The notes beneath the pieces were generated by a model. That model was not told the origin of the DNA and did no database searches. It worked only from the letters and a program-made list of their open reading frames with translations. The position numbers were made by a program, and so were the translations under genes. Shown here in pieces: positions 1 through 9,105 of a stretch of 64,000 bases of DNA. How positions within the stretch are numbered: the stretch's first letter is position 1; the number at the start of each line of letters is the position of its first letter. Origin of the DNA: Effrenium voratum (taxonomy: Eukaryota > Sar > Dinophyceae > Suessiales > Symbiodiniaceae); contig CAUJNA010001518.1 of the NCBI GenBank assembly GCA_963377175.1, positions 1 to 64,000 on the forward strand, given 5' to 3'.

Positions 1-8
1 CTCCTCGC

Positions 9-131
9 ATGGACCGGCTGCTGGGGGACGTCGCCGTGCTTCACTCTCCCTTCTTCGGTTCTGGAAAGCTGGAGTACTACCTCGCCGCCCGGCGTCCGGG
101 CCTGGAGGTGCGCGGCGTCGAGACCCAGCAG
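9..131 (+). CDS. D12-class N6-adenine DNA methyltransferase, N-terminal piece (motif I)
   Basis: The frame from base 9 contains SPFFGSGKLEYYLAAR followed by PGLEVRGVE, which fits the SAM-binding motif I (F-x-G-x-G then an acidic residue ending the second strand) of Dam/D12-type adenine methyltransferases. These enzymes transfer a methyl group from SAM to N6 of adenine in DNA. Homology stops near base 131, where the sequence becomes antisense fibre-like repeat. The rest of the enzyme resumes near base 845 on the same strand. The start codon is not certain because the window begins here. The gene is either split by an insertion or carries a large intron. Family call is from motif recognition and is fairly secure only together with the downstream pieces. 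Confidence 0.55.
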
Positions 132-132
132 G

Positions 133-267
133 GCATTTGCTATTGTCTACCTCCAGCGGCGTGTCCAACCCGTCCACCGTGGAGAGCAGGGAGGCCAGCG
201 CGCTTGCGTCCGCCTTGCCGAGGAGGGCAGGCTCCTAGCACTCGTCCGTCCAGGAAACGACCTCGTC
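133..267 (-). CDS. Tail-fibre-like repeat protein, antisense piece 1
   Basis: Read on the minus strand, this stretch encodes LLGKADASALASLLSTVDGLDTPLEVDN, a short helical repeat of the kind found in phage and algal-virus tail-fibre or collar proteins (KADASAL...LLSTVDxL). A splice-acceptor-like CAG lies just upstream on the minus strand (complement of bases 268-270). It shares its repeat style with the pieces at 497-850, so they probably belong to one gene with an intron between. It sits inside the interrupted adenine methyltransferase. A trimeric fibre role is inferred only from repeat style. Confidence 0.4.
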
Positions 268-359
268 CTGCGAAGGATTCGAAACCTAAAACGCTGCGTG
301 GAGGCGTGTGGCTGCAACATAACGACCCCTAGATATGCTTGCAATTTGCCTCGTAGCTG

Positions 360-497
360 CGTTTCTGCAAGGCGAGCTAAAAAAAAGGGTCCAAGCCAGC
401 CAAACCCAGCCAAACCAGCCGAAAGCCAGCCAGAAGCCAAGAAAGCCAGCCAGAACCAAACCAGCCAGAAGCCAAGCCAAACCGGCGTCCAGGGCAG
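360..497. repeat. AGCC/CAAA-rich low-complexity tract
   Basis: Imperfect repeats of AGCCAGCCAAA/AGCCAGAAGCCA. On the minus strand this would read as a hydrophobic Leu/Trp/Gly string, unlikely to be protein. It separates the two antisense fibre-like pieces and is best explained as intron filler. Confidence 0.6.
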
Positions 498-850
498 CCG
501 CGGTGACGGCGTCCAAGAGGGCCGCTGCTATCTTAGAGTCCACCTCCGAGGAAGTGTCGACGGTAGACTGCAGCGCGTAAGCAGTCAGGGCGCCGGCGTC
601 CGCCTTGGAGGCCTGCAGCCCCGAGATGGTGGCGTCTCTGCTCGAGCTCGGAGGCCAGCGCCGCGGCGGTGACGGCCCCCAGGAGAGCGTTGGCCACCTT
701 GGCGTCCACCTCCAGCGGCGCGATCCTCGCCGCTATGTCTAGGGAGCGCTGGTCCACCACCGTCTTGAGGCCGTAGTTGGCGGCCACCGTGGCCAGCGTG
801 GCGTTGTTGGCGACGCCTTCGAGCCCGTCGCAAACCTGCGCCGCTGCTAC
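497..850 (-). CDS. Tail-fibre-like repeat protein, antisense piece 2
   Basis: Minus-strand translation gives an alanine-rich heptad-like repeat in two frames joined near base 655-660. The first frame has ANYGLKTVVDQRSLD and EVDAKVANALLGAVT. The second has ISGLQASKADAGALT and SSEVDSKIAAALLDAV. The repeated core (EVD-K-I/V-A-x-ALL-x-AVTAAAL) occurs twice, about 190 bases apart. This is the pattern of phage-type fibre stalk repeats, also seen in algal virus proteins. The frame change implies either a short intron or a decayed gene. It overlaps the start of the sense-strand methyltransferase piece. No start or stop can be assigned. Confidence 0.45.
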
Positions 851-1040
851 TTGAGGCAAGACCCGGTCTTCCTGCGCTCCTTGCTGCGCCTGGTGGGGCG
901 CAGGGTGGACAGGCGCTTCTACTTCGGGCACCTCCTGCCGGGCGCTCAGAGAGGCCGTGCCGGGCGCCGGGCCGCCTGCGCGTACGTCCTGCTGCGCAAC
1001 AGCTTCTCGGGAAAGTGGGGCTCCTTCGCACAGCAGAGGC
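845..1040 (+). CDS. D12-class adenine methyltransferase, central piece
   Basis: The frame containing base 851 reads YLRQDPVFLRSLL then RRFYFGHLLPG and AACAYVLLRNSFSGKWGSFA. The last block matches the conserved LLRxSFSGKxGxFA region of D12-type methyltransferases, equivalent to the F-x-x-LNRT-x-FNG block of bacterial Dam, which lies between motif I and the DPPY motif. The frame must change by about base 1040-1087 to reach the DPPY piece, so an intron or frameshift lies there. Upstream the match fades near base 820-845. Confidence 0.5.
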
Positions 1041-1086
1041 CGCTGGCGCTGAGCAGCGTGCGGCGTCTGCAGTCAGCTGCAACGTG

Positions 1087-1428
1087 GCCTATCTACGCGC
1101 TCTGCCCTGCCTGGTGCACCAGTGCATCTACGCTGACCCTCCTTACATTTTCCCCGGCCGCAGCATGAACTACTATGGTACGAGAGGGGGCCACGACCTG
1201 GTCTTTCACACGGAGCTGCGAGACGCACTCTTCGCGAGTGGCCTGCCCTTCGTCGTCAGCGTCAACGACGTGCCGGAGGCCCGGGAGCTCTACAGCCGGG
1301 CCGACTCCATCACAAGCCTGTGCTCGGGCAAGAACAGTTCCAAGCCCAAGCTGCTTGTAGTGCACCGGGGCAATCCTGCTGTCAGCGCAGGATTGAGGGG
1401 AGCAATCCTGTTGCCACAGCAGGATTGA
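1087..1428 (+). CDS. D12-class adenine methyltransferase, C-terminal piece with DPPY
   Basis: This frame holds CIYADPPYIFPGRS, the catalytic motif IV (DPPY) of N6-adenine methyltransferases, followed by YYGTRGGHDLVFHTELRDAL and VVSVNDVPEARELY, which match the D-H-x-x-L-R-x-A-L and S-x-N-D-x-P-E-x-R-x-L-Y blocks of the D12 class. KLLVVHR near base 1355 resembles the usual C-terminus. The last 20 or so residues up to the stop at 1426-1428 run through hairpin-forming repeats and may be a read-through extension. All catalytic blocks are present, so the domain could be functional if spliced. Confidence 0.6.
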   Translation, partial: AYLRALPCLVHQCIYADPPYIFPGRSMNYYGTRGGHDLVFHTELRDALFASGLPFVVSVNDVPEARELYSRADSITSLCSGKNSSKPKLLVVHRGNPAVSAGLRGAILLPQQD

Positions 1429-1459
1429 CAAGAACAATCCTGTGCTCACGCCAGGATTG
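1371..1459. repeat. Three tandem stem-loops, stem CAATCCTG/CAGGATTG
   Basis: CAATCCTG, 9 bases, CAGGATTG occurs three times in succession (1371-1395, 1403-1427, 1435-1459). The 8-bp stems are identical, the 9-base loops differ, and each 7-base spacer is different. Confidence 0.9.
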
Positions 1460-1481
1460 ACGGCAGGGCGTGTGAGTGGTA

Positions 1482-1592
1482 CCGAAGTCGGAAATCCGAC
1501 CTCGCTGAGAGACCGAAGTTGGAAATCCGACCTCGGTCTATACCAAAGTTGGAAATCCGACCTCGGTCTATACCGAAGTCGGATTTCCGACC
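1482..1592. repeat. Tandem repeat of palindromic GTCGGAAATCCGAC units
   Basis: Four about 31-base units, each with a palindromic core GTCGGA-AA-TCCGAC or a variant (TTGG or TT loop), separated by CTCGGTCTATACC-type spacers. Confidence 0.85.
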
Positions 1593-1636
1593 TTGGCGCG
1601 GGCTTGGCAGGCTGGAGGCTTCTATGCCGGGTTCGC

Positions 1637-1665
1637 CGAAACTGTCGGATTAGACGACAGTTTCG
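1637..1665. repeat. Perfect 11-bp stem-loop followed by T run
   Basis: CGAAACTGTCG at 1637-1647 pairs with CGACAGTTTCG at 1655-1665 around a 7-base loop and is followed by a run of T. It looks like an intrinsic terminator, but the setting is eukaryotic, so I read it as one more member of the local hairpin series. It is flanked by a duplicated block (GGCGCGGGCT..GGAGGCTTCTATGCC) at 1594-1628 and 1695-1724. Confidence 0.7.
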
Positions 1666-1919
1666 TTTTTTTCCTGCAAAGAATCCCGACCTTGGCGCGG
1701 GCTCGGCTGGAGGCTTCTATGCCAGGTGGTGCGGCCGGGCTTCTATGCCGGGCAGGAATGTGGCGCGCTAGGCGTTGGGCGAGCCAGTACTAAGGGGCCG
1801 TTGGGCGAGCCCGTACTCATTGGGCAAGCCATCAAACGAGGTTGGGCGGGCCGTTGGGCGAGCCAGTACTCAACTTTCACAGCGGCCTCCACGCCTGCTT
1901 CAAAGCTGCGCCTGCTTGG

Positions 1920-2204
1920 CGCGGTGCCTACAGTGCCTGCTCGGCACGTCTACTTAGTGCCTGCTCGGCACTGTGCCTGCTCGGCACTGTGCCTGCTCGG
2001 CACGTTTAGTTAAGTGCCTGCTCGGCACTGCAAGTGCCTGCTTGGCACCGTGCCTGCTCGGCACATTTAGTTAGGTGCCCGCTCGGCACCGTGCACATTT
2101 AGTTAGGTGCCCGCTTGGCACCGTGCCTGCTCGGCACATTTAGTTAGGTGCCCGCTCGGCACCGTGCCTGCTCGGCACATTTAGTTAGGTGCCCGCTCGG
2201 CACC
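1920..2204. repeat. Array of GTGCC-loop-GGCAC mini-hairpins
   Basis: About 14 copies of GTGCC(T/C)GCTCGGCAC or a close variant. Each is a 5-bp stem with a 5-base loop, and many are separated by CATTTAGTTAG. The stems are near invariant, while the loop varies at one or two positions. Confidence 0.9.
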
Positions 2205-2272
2205 GCCCCGCCTCTTACCGCGAAGTTCACCAGGATGTCCGACCTACGTACGGCAGCCTGACAGGAAAAAAC

Positions 2273-2287
2273 GGGGGGGGGGGGGGG
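2273..2287. repeat. Poly-G run
   Basis: Fifteen consecutive G residues. Confidence 0.95.
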
Positions 2288-2299
2288 CACTTTGGGGTT

Positions 2300-2520
2300 G
2301 AACCACATGCACATGACATGCAAAACCGTGCGAAAAAACGTGCAAGCTGTTCCATGTGTCATGCAAAAAAACAAGCTTGTTCCACGTGTCATGCAAAAAA
2401 CAAGCTGTTCCACATGTCATGCAAAAAATGCAAAAAACAAGCTGTTCCACATGTTGCAAAAAATGCAAAAAACAAGCTGTTCCACATGTTGCAAAAACCA
2501 TGCAAAAACCATGCAAAATG
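2300..2520. repeat. Tandem repeat ACAAGCTGTTCCACATG(TCATGC)AAAAA
   Basis: About seven imperfect copies of a 26-36 base unit with A-rich linkers and ATGCAAAA steps. Open frames across it on both strands are Cys/His/Lys-rich artefacts of the repeat. Confidence 0.85.
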
Positions 2521-2562
2521 CGGCGCGTACGGAGCGCCAACCCGCCGAACCCTCACAGTCCC

Positions 2563-2965
2563 CCGGGTTCCTTGCTATATGTGCTATATGTGCTATATCT
2601 CACAAGGCAACCCACTGAACATCCACTCTCCCCGGGTTCCTTGCTATATGTGCTATATGTGCTATATCTCACACGGCAACCCACTGAACATCCACTCTCC
2701 CCGGGTTCCTTGCTATATGTGCTATATGTGCTATATGGCCCTATATAGCACATATACTACAGATTTTCGCGCGTACAGTACATATAGCAAGAAGCTGGGG
2801 AAGAGTGGATGTTCAGCGGCTTGGCGTGTAAGATATAGCACATATAGCACATATAGCAAGAACCCGGGAAAAGTGGAGGTTCCGCGGCTTGGCGTGTAAG
2901 ATATAGCACATATAGCACATATAGCAAGGAGCCCGGAGACGGTGGGGGTTCAGCGGCTTGGCGCG
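2563..2965. repeat. Large inverted array of about 69-bp units
   Basis: Two and a half units beginning GGGTTCCTTGCTATATGTGC run left to right from 2563. The same unit then appears reversed (GCACATATAGCAAG...) in about three copies to 2965. The turning point is near 2735-2750 (GCTATATGGCCCTATATAGC). The whole could fold into a hairpin or cruciform of about 190-bp arms, with diverged positions. Confidence 0.85.
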
Positions 2966-2969
2966 GCCG

Positions 2970-3765
2970 GGTGGCGCACCCGGAGTGCCAAGCCTCAACA
3001 GCCTCAGCTGTCCGGAAAGAAGATGACGGTGAACCACACTGCCCGCGAAGCCGAGAATACACGGCAGCTCAGCTTCTCCACGCGCACGCCCAAACACAAA
3101 CTGGCGAGCCACACATATAGCATTACACTCAGCTCATGCCAACTCTCCTCCAACAACAACCAGCTACACAATTCTGCTTGCAGTAGCTCACTTTTGCTCG
3201 ACAGGTCCTCATGCCCAACTGCTACGCCTTAGGCTTTGCCATAGGCGGCTCCGACACCCACCCAAGCCACCTACTGCCGCGCAAGCTCAGGAGACGTAAA
3301 AAAAGTCTGTGGTCACATGCTCTTGGCCACCATACGGGAACCAGCGTCCGTCCTTGGCTTTTTTTTTTGGGATTCTGCCGAAGTAGGAGTTAGCCACTTG
3401 TCAAGCTGCTTTCCCTGTGGCTCTGCGTCATCCACAGTGTGAGACAAGCTCTGGCCGCACACAATGTCAAAGTCTTTGGTAGTGCTCCTTGCCGGCATAT
3501 GAGTACCAACACCATCACCGTGAGTCTTTCCGGGGATCTTGCCTTTCCTGACGCGGGCTGTGCACACTAATAGGAACCGGTGTGCCTTGATAGCCTGCGG
3601 GCGGACCATGCCCGCAGCAGCAGCACTCGGGCACACAGAAGCCGCCCTTAGACTGCGGCGCGGCCATCTGCTCTGCGCCGCGCGCTTGTTCTGCCGCTGC
3701 GCCTCTGCTGCTGCGCCGTCTCCACTCTCTGCAAGCCGACAGCTAGCCCTGCGACATCGCAGGAA
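2970..3765. other. No supported gene
   Basis: Only short overlapping frames with no recognisable motif. A CA-rich stretch near 3110-3190 and a T run at 3360-3370 are the only visible structure. Confidence 0.5.
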
Positions 3766-3770
3766 TTTAT

Positions 3771-4190
3771 TTGCAACCGCGTGGTAATTTTGAAACTAAG
3801 GTTAGACAGCAGCAGTGGACAACAATGGCTGCAGAGATCAGGAAGGATGAAGCATTTTTAGATTCGCTTTGCTGGATTCAGTCGGCAATCAGAAATGGCG
3901 AGTTTGGGATTTTTCCTATTGGGACGCAGCTGGATGTGGCAGATTTGAACACAAAGCGGCTAACAGCAAAGCGGAGAAAGTTCCAGATGCATTTCATTGG
4001 AATGGTTTACTTGAGCAAATCAGGTGAGGCAATATGCGTGGGAGAAGAGGAGAAAGATGCATATTTATTGGAGAAGATGATGAAAGAGCATGTGAATCGT
4101 GTAGTGTGCGAATTTGGTTCCAATGTTAGCAAGAAGAAGTTTTCAGGCGCTATTAATTGCGCAAATGTTTGGTGGAGGACGTGGAGCTGA
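3771..4190 (+). CDS. Unrecognised protein, part 1 (possible mobile-element gene)
   Basis: A 139-codon frame with balanced composition (MAAEIRKDEAFLDSL from 3825, QMHFIGMVYLSKSGE, DAYLLEKMMKEHVNR) that differs in codon use and lower GC from the flanking DNA. The likely start is the ATG at 3825 rather than 3771. Near base 4150 the frame probably shifts: the alternative frame continues ALLIAQMFGGGRGADD and VNVVMENVVVDWILHM up to a stop at about 4275. I do not recognise the family. The neighbouring frame at 4282 and a possible LTR at 4815 suggest a retroelement or other transposon remnant. Confidence 0.45.
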   Translation: MQPRGNFETKVRQQQWTTMAAEIRKDEAFLDSLCWIQSAIRNGEFGIFPIGTQLDVADLNTKRLTAKRRKFQMHFIGMVYLSKSGEAICVGEEEKDAYLLEKMMKEHVNRVVCEFGSNVSKKKFSGAINCANVWWRTWS

Positions 4191-4281
4191 CGACGTGAAT
4201 GTGGTGATGGAGAACGTGGTGGTGGACTGGATTTTACACATGTTTGTGCATTTCAGTTTTTGCGGCAACTATATTTAGCAT

Positions 4282-4743
4282 TTGCATTTTCTTCTGGATG
4301 GGAAGGAGAATGTGGCTCCATCTGGAGGAGCGGTTGGAGAGAATGTGCATGAGATGCTGGAAAATGAGAGAGCGATTGGAGAAATGAGGAGAGATGTCCT
4401 TGCGCTGCAGATGAGAAGAGAGGACATGCCAGAGGAAGAAGGAAATGAAGAAGATTGGAGGGAACTGCATTACTGGTCGAGACCAGTAATTGATGGTATT
4501 CATGAGGAAGGTGGACCAGTTTTCTCCAATGAGAGTGGAATGGAGCCGGAGCCTCATCCAGAGGCACCGGAAGTAGAATGGCCTGAGGAGGAAAGCTTTT
4601 CACAGTTTGTGATGAGACAAGTTGAAGATCAAGCAGATCCAGATGCGGCTATGGGTGCGTTGAGGAGGAGAACTGAGCGTGAATTGCAAAGGAGAAGAAC
4701 CCATGAGCTCAGACCAACAGAGCGATGGATCAGGCAAGATTGA
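4282..4743 (+). CDS. Unrecognised acidic/charged protein, part 2
   Basis: The 153-codon frame is rich in Glu, Arg and Met, with blocks NVHEMLENERAIGEM, LQMRREDMPEEEGNE and QRRRTHELRPTERW. It is predicted to be helical or coiled in its first third and basic at its C-terminus. It lies one frame away from the preceding ORF with about 90 bases between, so the two may be exons or frameshifted halves of one gene. Composition suggests nucleic-acid or multimer contacts but no function can be named. The stop at 4741-4743 is followed at 4815 by an LTR-like start. Confidence 0.4.
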   Translation: MHFLLDGKENVAPSGGAVGENVHEMLENERAIGEMRRDVLALQMRREDMPEEEGNEEDWRELHYWSRPVIDGIHEEGGPVFSNESGMEPEPHPEAPEVEWPEEESFSQFVMRQVEDQADPDAAMGALRRRTERELQRRRTHELRPTERWIRQD

Positions 4744-4814
4744 GGATGAACACTCATTTTGAGTGATGTACAGAAAGATGAACTACGCCTAAAACGGCAA
4801 AGTTCAAGCCGGGG

Positions 4815-5045
4815 TGTTAAGTTTTACTAAGACTCACATCACCCTTTTTGGCTTGAGGTGACAGTTTGGTTGTCACAGGAGTTTAATGGATTGGCATGTA
4901 CAGTTTGGTTGCCATGAAGGAGTCGATGAATCGGCCGGATAGCGCAAAGTGTGGCTCAAAAGGAGTTGCACTCGAACGTCGTTTGTTTCGTGTTCGGGTC
5001 TGTTATTTTTACTAAATTAGTTAATCAAACAGTTATTACCCGACA
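4815..5045. repeat. Possible solo or 3' LTR
   Basis: A GGGG tract (4811-4814) is followed by TGTTAAG, and a matching end, ACCCGACA, lies at 5045. This gives a TG...CA-bounded segment of about 230 bases directly after the unrecognised ORFs. There is no second copy in the window, so this is only a suggestion. Confidence 0.25.
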
Positions 5046-7300
5046 GTAGTAATGTTTTCATTAAACATACATTGAAAGGGTATAGTAAGTATCATTGTAA
5101 ATCAAGTATGGATGACTGACCATGTCAAACAAAAAACAACTTTATGAACCTAACCTCCGCCATTTCACGGCAATTTAATAGTACAATGAAATTTGTATTT
5201 TTCTTTTTACACAACGTGAGTTTGCAATGACGAGCCTTGTTGTAAAACAACCTTGCCCATCTTTTATCCATTCCCTGAATACTACTTGTTTGGTTGCGCT
5301 TTCAATATATATATATATATATATTTTGGGGGGACATGAATTGGCATACTTGTTGAAGTCATGATATTAACAAGATTTGGGAAACTTGCCAATATGATGA
5401 TTTTTGGGCAATATTGGTTAGTATACTGTTTGAGTTTGTTTTGGGTGGAAATGTGGAGATTGAAGGAGTGTGTGAAATGAGATAAGATGATTTGGGCTTA
5501 AAATGAACTGTTTGGCGTGGGGGGGGGCTTCCCTAGGATGGTGACAAAAATTGGCAAGGTGTGTCCTAACTTCAGATGCCTCAGGAAGCAAATGCGGTTC
5601 GCTGTTATGTTGTCAAGCTGCGAGCCCGCAAACATCTGGTGGATGGTTTGCCCCTGGTGCCCCTGCTGTTTCCCCACTTGTCTCTTCCCTACCTGTCTCC
5701 AAGCTTGTGCTTGGTGACTCGGACCCTTATGGCTGGTCAGCACGTAAAGAACCCAGTGGGTTGTTTCTTTTTTTTGCACCGCGCTTCGGGGTCGATGCTG
5801 GTTTGTATAATTTGTTTGTCCGTAGTTTGGTCTTCTGCATATTAGCATGCACGGTGCCATTTGGATTCCGACTGTTTTGCGAGTGTGTTTGTGGGCCGTT
5901 GCTGCAACAGCAGCCCAGGTTGGCTGTAGCTTGGTTTGCAGCAGGCAAGCAGTTGAACATGAGGCAACCACATTGCCGAGTGCGTCCGCGATGAAGCAAC
6001 CTTTTTCTGATAACGTGATGCCTTGCTTCGCATTTGCATCGCTCGTGGTGGGCAAAATAAAGCAACCGTTTCAGCACAACATGAACATGTTTTGGTTGAC
6101 GGTTCTGCGAGACAAGGTTCGTGCTGATGGGTGAGTTATTTTTTTGGAAACAGCAGCGGGCAATCGCGATTGTTTTCGCAAACTCAAACAATGATATTTC
6201 GGGCAGCTACACAGTTGGATGGCTTGCCTTTTTGCCGAGCCAAACATTTTGTTTCTAGCAATTCGTGCTTAGAGTGTGTGCACGTATTTCCAATCGGGCA
6301 ATTGCATTGCTGCTAGAACTGTTTTGGGCAAAATAAGCACGTAGCTGCATCGATGTTTCACATTGGCACAGGTTTGGCGGCATGCAACAAAATGCCACGG
6401 ATCTTTGAAGCAATGATGTGGGCATGTCGCGGGTTTGCTGGGATCCTTCCACTGAATTCAGGGCCAAACGCTTGGTGAATTGGCATGTGTTGTCCATGTG
6501 CCGTTGGTTATTCTATGACGGCCATTCTTTGCCATGGTGAGGAACCTGAATGCAACGTAATTTTTTGCCCACCTTTCTGACGAAATGTGACATCGCCAAA
6601 CGAGTGGCAATCTTTCCCACAAACATTCTCGGCTGGACGCGCGGCAAGGCTGACTTGAGCTCTTCAGGCATTGCTAACAACTGGGTTTGCACCGATGCTT
6701 TCGCTCATATCCGTTTCATTTTGTCAAAACCGATGTGCGTTGACAAGAATTCAACAACATCTTGCTAGAATGACATGTTAATCTCATATGCATCTTGCAA
6801 GCAGCTGGCAGTGAAGATCCACCGAGCTTCCCATGTCGGCTGGCAAAGCCGCCGGAATGGTTGGGGACCTTGGCAGTCTTGTATGTCCCAGCGATTCCCG
6901 TGTGAATTGCGCTGTGCTGCTAGGGGAAATCCAAAAAACGATTTACTGATCAGCGACCTGGTGGTTCAACTCGCCTCGCGCTGAGTCAGTACCAGCCTTT
7001 CATTTGCCGCATGTGTTTTGCAAGGTAAGCCCACTGCCGCGTACTTTTTGGCGGAGGTTTGTGGCATTTCCGACGAAGCTGTGGAACTCGAGAGACTTGG
7101 CGCAGGTCCCAGTGCCCGTGGACAAAGGCTTGCCCGGTAGCACTTCGAAGGTGGAGTACCCGTCGTTACAGGCAGCTTGGAAACATGGATTGGATCTTGA
7201 CAGCCTTGAACGAGACACATCACACTGGCAGGCAGCTTCCAAGCAGCTCCCTACGAATTCACAAGGACAGGCCCAAGCAAATTCAAGCATCATGCTCGCG
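5046..7300. other. AT-richer intergenic or intronic DNA
   Basis: No supported gene. There is a (TA)n run at 5304-5324 and a poly-G run near 5519-5527. The frames present are short and unconserved in style. From about 6800 the sequence may already be upstream introns of the 7.3-13 kb locus. Confidence 0.5.
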
Positions 7301-7310
7301 GAAATCCAGG

Positions 7311-7437
7311 TATTGTGAGGAGTTTGACGATGAACTTCTGAGAAAGTTCGCTTTGTTCTTGTGGACAGGAGCAGCGCAAGATGCGCTGGAGGCAGGAAAG
7401 TCAAGGGAATCAGAGAATAGAGAGGATTACTTCAGGT
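7311..7437 (+). CDS. Candidate exon, intron-rich KH/ERI1 locus
   Basis: A helix-rich frame (EEFDDELLRKFALFLW then GAAQDALEAGKSRES and NREDYFR) ends at CAG followed by GTGGTG, a normal donor. Upstream CCAG at 7306-7309 can serve as acceptor. No domain was recognised. It is placed in this locus by strand and proximity only. Confidence 0.4.
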
Positions 7438-7557
7438 GGTGTTTGAACTCTTGTCATACTTTTCCACGTCCTTTTTGATTCTGCTTTTGAAACTCGTGTA
7501 AGCGTCACCAAAGCGACATGCACTGGCGACTTGTGTTGTCAGGAGCCCAAGTCAACA

Positions 7558-7832
7558 GGCCCGTTTCTCAAGCGTTGGCAGGCAAGTTGCAAAGCCACGG
7601 TCTGAGGTGATGCTGTGACCCAGACGGCAGGGATTCTGATTTCTTTTGTGTTGGCTTTGTGCTCTTGTGCAGGTCGCAGCTATTGCAGCACTTGTTGACA
7701 AGAAGGCCAGGGCAAACGTCCTGAGCGCCAATGAGTTCCGCCCGCGTGCAGGTGGATGCCATGCGGCCGCAACGGGAGCAGCTAAAACGCTGCATTGAGG
7801 CGCTGCCGTCAGCCCTCGCTCGACCTGCATGT
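7558..7832 (+). CDS. Candidate exons, KH/ERI1 locus
   Basis: There are two short readings. The first begins after CAG near 7559 (PVSQALAGKLQSHGLR, ending at GAG|GTGATG). The second begins after TTGTGCAG at about 7671 (VAAIAALVDKKARANVLSANE), with a possible further exon (AMRPQREQLKRCIEAL). Both intron borders fit GT-AG. Composition is helical and charged, with no family match. Confidence 0.35.
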
Positions 7833-8257
7833 ATTTGCCGGCCTTGAGGCTTGCCTTGAGGCTTGCCTGTCTGGCGACGTGCTGGAAGGAAGCATTGTTG
7901 AGGTGCATGCCAGTCTCACGCTTCGTGGTACTGTGTGTTTCGGCATGCTCCAACTAGCATGATCCTAGTGCGTCCATAAAGGGAGCACGTGCTTTCTGGC
8001 TTTCGGTATGGCTCTTGCTCAATCAGCTGCTGACATGAGGTGGTTGGAAGCACAGCCTGGGGTGGTGAAGTTCCGCAGTCTGACTTGGATTTGGTGGGCG
8101 CCTCATGCCACGAGTCTAACTTTGGCGCATTGCTCACAGGTCCTCGTTACACCGTCGTCGAGCTCAACCCCGTCTCAGGAGCAGTCAGTGCTGTTCAAAA
8201 ACATAAAACAGCTTGTTTCTGGGATGCATCATGTTGAAAGCTGCAGCCTGGATTCAC

Positions 8258-8460
8258 AGCTGCACAGGCACTGGTGCTGCTTCAGGCTTTGGTTGCCAAG
8301 CTGGAGAGCCAAAGCAAGGAGGGATGCTGGGGATTTGCCCTCAAGCTCCTTGAAGCCGTGAGAGTCTTGAGAGACCTTAGGAAACAACTTGTGCAGGCAG
8401 AGCGTCACTGGAGTCGCCTGGAGCTGGTGGAAGCTAGGCCTGGCCTGGCCTTCAGGCGTT
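8258..8460 (+). CDS. Candidate exon, helical segment
   Basis: The frame AAQALVLLQALVAKLE, then EGCWGFALKLLEAVRVL and RHWSRLELVEARPGLAF, is strongly helical and open across about 200 bases. A possible internal acceptor (TTGTGCAG) lies at 8391-8398. It is probably part of the N-terminal half of the KH/ERI1 locus; its function is not recognised. Confidence 0.35.
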
Positions 8461-8527
8461 CATTTGTTCACCTCGATCCATTGGCGCGAGGAAAGTCCCG
8501 GTTCTGCGGCTCCACGATCGTGCTGGC

Positions 8528-8700
8528 TTGTCATGCGACGTGCGATTCCCGACCGATGTCCATGGGACTTGCATGTCGACGGAGCTGTTTGAGGTGGTCG
8601 TGGATCAGTTGCATGCTCTTGACCATCGTAAGTTGCTGGCAGAGGCCTTGGAAGGCAGGGCTGTTGAGTTTGGTCAACTTCGGATCATGAATGTTCGAGA
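8528..8700 (+). CDS. Candidate exon, helical segment
   Basis: The frame reads DVRFPTDVHGTCMSTE then LFEVVVDQLHALDHRKL and LEGRAVEFGQLRIMN, which looks like genuine protein sequence. No domain was recognised. Strand and spacing agree with the flanking candidate exons. Confidence 0.35.
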
Positions 8701-8940
8701 TTCGACGGATTCCCGGCATTCTCTTAGCTCAAGCCACCAGGTCGCCCGGAGGTGAAGAGTTTCATCCGACTGGTAAAGCACGGGACCTGTTGCAGGGCAG
8801 CCAATGCCAAGTCCGAGTGTGGGGCTTGTGCATAGAAGTGCAATGATTCAATGAGGTATTGGTTGCGGCAGCGCGGTCTTCCAGTTGGCTCAGAGGCTTC
8901 AATTGCTAGCTTGGGCGGCTTACACATATTTTCCTTTGGC

Positions 8941-9105
8941 AGGGTGGACTTCCATCGTTTGCTTGGGCCTATACCGCAACTTGGCCTTGGCGATACTGAG
9001 CATTACCACGCCGATGGGTCTATCAGAGTCTTTCAGGCACTACAATTTGCAATGCAGCGTCCGAAGAATGCATCAGCCGCGGCCCAAGAAGTGTATTCCA
9101 ACGTG
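8941..9105 (+). CDS. Candidate exon
   Basis: After GGCAG near 8940 the frame reads VDFHRLLGPIPQLGLG and then SIRVFQALQFAMQRPKN with AAAQEV. It is plausible as coding but without a family match. The GC-rich stretch 9280-9480 that follows holds overlapping Arg-rich frames that I could not interpret. Confidence 0.3.

Noticed and set aside
1637..1675. Bacterial-type terminator (hairpin plus T run)
   Set aside because: The setting is eukaryotic and the hairpin is one of a local series of hairpins.
1371..2204. CRISPR array
   Set aside because: Units are self-complementary short repeats without unique spacers of constant length, and no cas gene is present.
2189..2899. 236-codon plus-strand ORF rich in Cys, His and Lys
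   Set aside because: It runs through the poly-G run, the CAAGCTGTTCCACATG repeat and the inverted array, and is an artefact of repeats.
4840..4865. Spliced-leader relic at TTTTTGGCTTGAGG
   Set aside because: Matches the leader end at too few positions to separate from chance.
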